Positions 4,930 to 5,415 of a stretch of 5,415 bases of DNA are shown here, piece after piece. Source of the DNA: an uncultured Oscillospiraceae bacterium (GTDB lineage: Bacteria > Bacillota > Clostridia > Oscillospirales > Ruminococcaceae); the NCBI GenBank assembly GCA_958427155.1, contig CAUABB010000114.1:1-5415 (forward strand), written 5' to 3'. The notes under the pieces are model-generated. The model did not search any database. It was not told where the DNA came from and saw only the letters and a program-made list of their open reading frames with translations. Both the position numbers and the translations under genes were made by a program. Numbering within the stretch: position 1 is the stretch's first letter; the number at the start of each line of letters is the position of its first letter.

Positions 4930-5415
4930 ATGAATTTATCGCAGTCAGAATACAAGTCCATTGAAACTTTATGCGAGCGTTTTAAAGAATATAACGTTAT
5001 TGACCCTTCTTATTATAAAAAATACGACGTTAAGCGTGGCCTGCGTAATTCGGATGGTACTGGTGTCGTCGCCGGAATCACAAAAATTTGTAATGTACAC
5101 GGCTATGTTCTTAATGAACATGAGCGGGAACCGATTGACGGAAAACTCATTTATCGAGGCATCGATATCGAGGAAATTATCAACGGATTTACCAAAGAGA
5201 ATCGTTTTGGATTTGAAGAGGTTATTTACCTGCTGCTGTTCGGTCAGCTTCCAAACAAGGTAGAACTAGATGATTTTACGACAATTCTCAGCTTTTACCG
5301 AGAGCTCCCTGATGGGTTTGCTGAGGATATGATTTTCAAAGCGCCTTCCCGGAATATTATGAATAAGCTGGCCCGTTCTGTCCTCGCACTGTATTCTTAT
5401 GATGATAATGCTGAG
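4930..5415 (+). CDS. Citrate synthase, Si-type family (N-terminal 162 residues; runs off the right edge)
   Basis: Condenses acetyl-CoA with oxaloacetate to citrate, the entry step of the oxidative TCA branch that feeds 2-oxoglutarate and glutamate synthesis. The start ATG has a perfect AGGAGG (4916-4921) 8 nt upstream. The frame stays open to the last base. The recognisable family region is VKRGLRNSDGTGVVAGITKI (about 34-53), then GYVLNEHEREPIDGKLIYRGIDIEEI (58-83) and the helical segment FEEVIYLLLFGQLPN (95-109), as in bacterial citrate/2-methylcitrate synthases. An N-terminal extension of about 33 residues precedes the first motif, as in clostridial citrate synthases of roughly 450 residues. 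The catalytic His/His/Asp residues lie outside the window, so methylcitrate synthase cannot be excluded. It is unrelated to the Re-type citrate synthase of some clostridia. Whether further TCA genes follow cannot be seen. Confidence 0.92.
   Translation, partial: MNLSQSEYKSIETLCERFKEYNVIDPSYYKKYDVKRGLRNSDGTGVVAGITKICNVHGYVLNEHEREPIDGKLIYRGIDIEEIINGFTKENRFGFEEVIYLLLFGQLPNKVELDDFTTILSFYRELPDGFAEDMIFKAPSRNIMNKLARSVLALYSYDDNAE

Noticed and set aside
4961..5263. Plus-strand frame of 100 codons inside the citrate synthase gene
   Set aside because: It is a shifted-frame shadow of a strongly recognisable citrate synthase with its own perfect ribosome binding site.

Overview
The window looks like a chromosomal piece of a low-to-moderate G+C, endospore-forming Firmicute, most likely a member of Clostridia. 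The evidence is a stage II sporulation protein D gene, strong AGGAGG-type ribosome binding sites, GTG and TTG starts supported by such sites, and sigma-A-type promoters with 17-bp spacers. The genus cannot be fixed from this sequence. There are no rRNA or tRNA genes, insertion sequences, CRISPR arrays or phage genes.

Layout from left to right. Positions 1-1313 (minus) hold the N-terminal 437 residues of an ABC exporter half-transporter with fused membrane and nucleotide-binding domains; its C-terminus lies beyond the left edge. Positions 1314-1532 are non-coding and contain a weak candidate terminator and a weak candidate promoter. Positions 1533-2261 (minus) encode a small AAA/ABC-type predicted ATPase (COG3910-like) with a TTG start. 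It lies 44 nt downstream of an AbrB-family (COG3180-like) membrane protein at 2306-3394 (minus), and the two probably form one operon. Positions 3395-3690 are a non-coding leader with a near-consensus sigma-A promoter, a strong terminator hairpin that overlaps it, and three short dyads, one of them resembling a Fur box. Positions 3691-4695 (minus) encode SpoIID. Positions 4696-4929 are a divergent intergenic region. From 4930 to the right edge (plus) is the N-terminal third of a Si-type citrate synthase with a clear promoter.

How the parts work together. SpoIID is a cell-wall lytic transglycosylase of engulfment. Here it appears monocistronic and is closed off by the terminator at 3641-3683. 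The membrane protein/ATPase pair appears to be transcribed from its own promoter, whose -35 box lies inside that terminator. Citrate synthase is transcribed divergently from spoIID. Apart from the permease/ATPase pair, the genes look like ordinary neighbours rather than one pathway. No clear new defence or mobile system is visible. The most unusual points are the fused terminator/promoter, the operator-like dyads in the long permease leader, and the pairing of two poorly characterised families in one operon.
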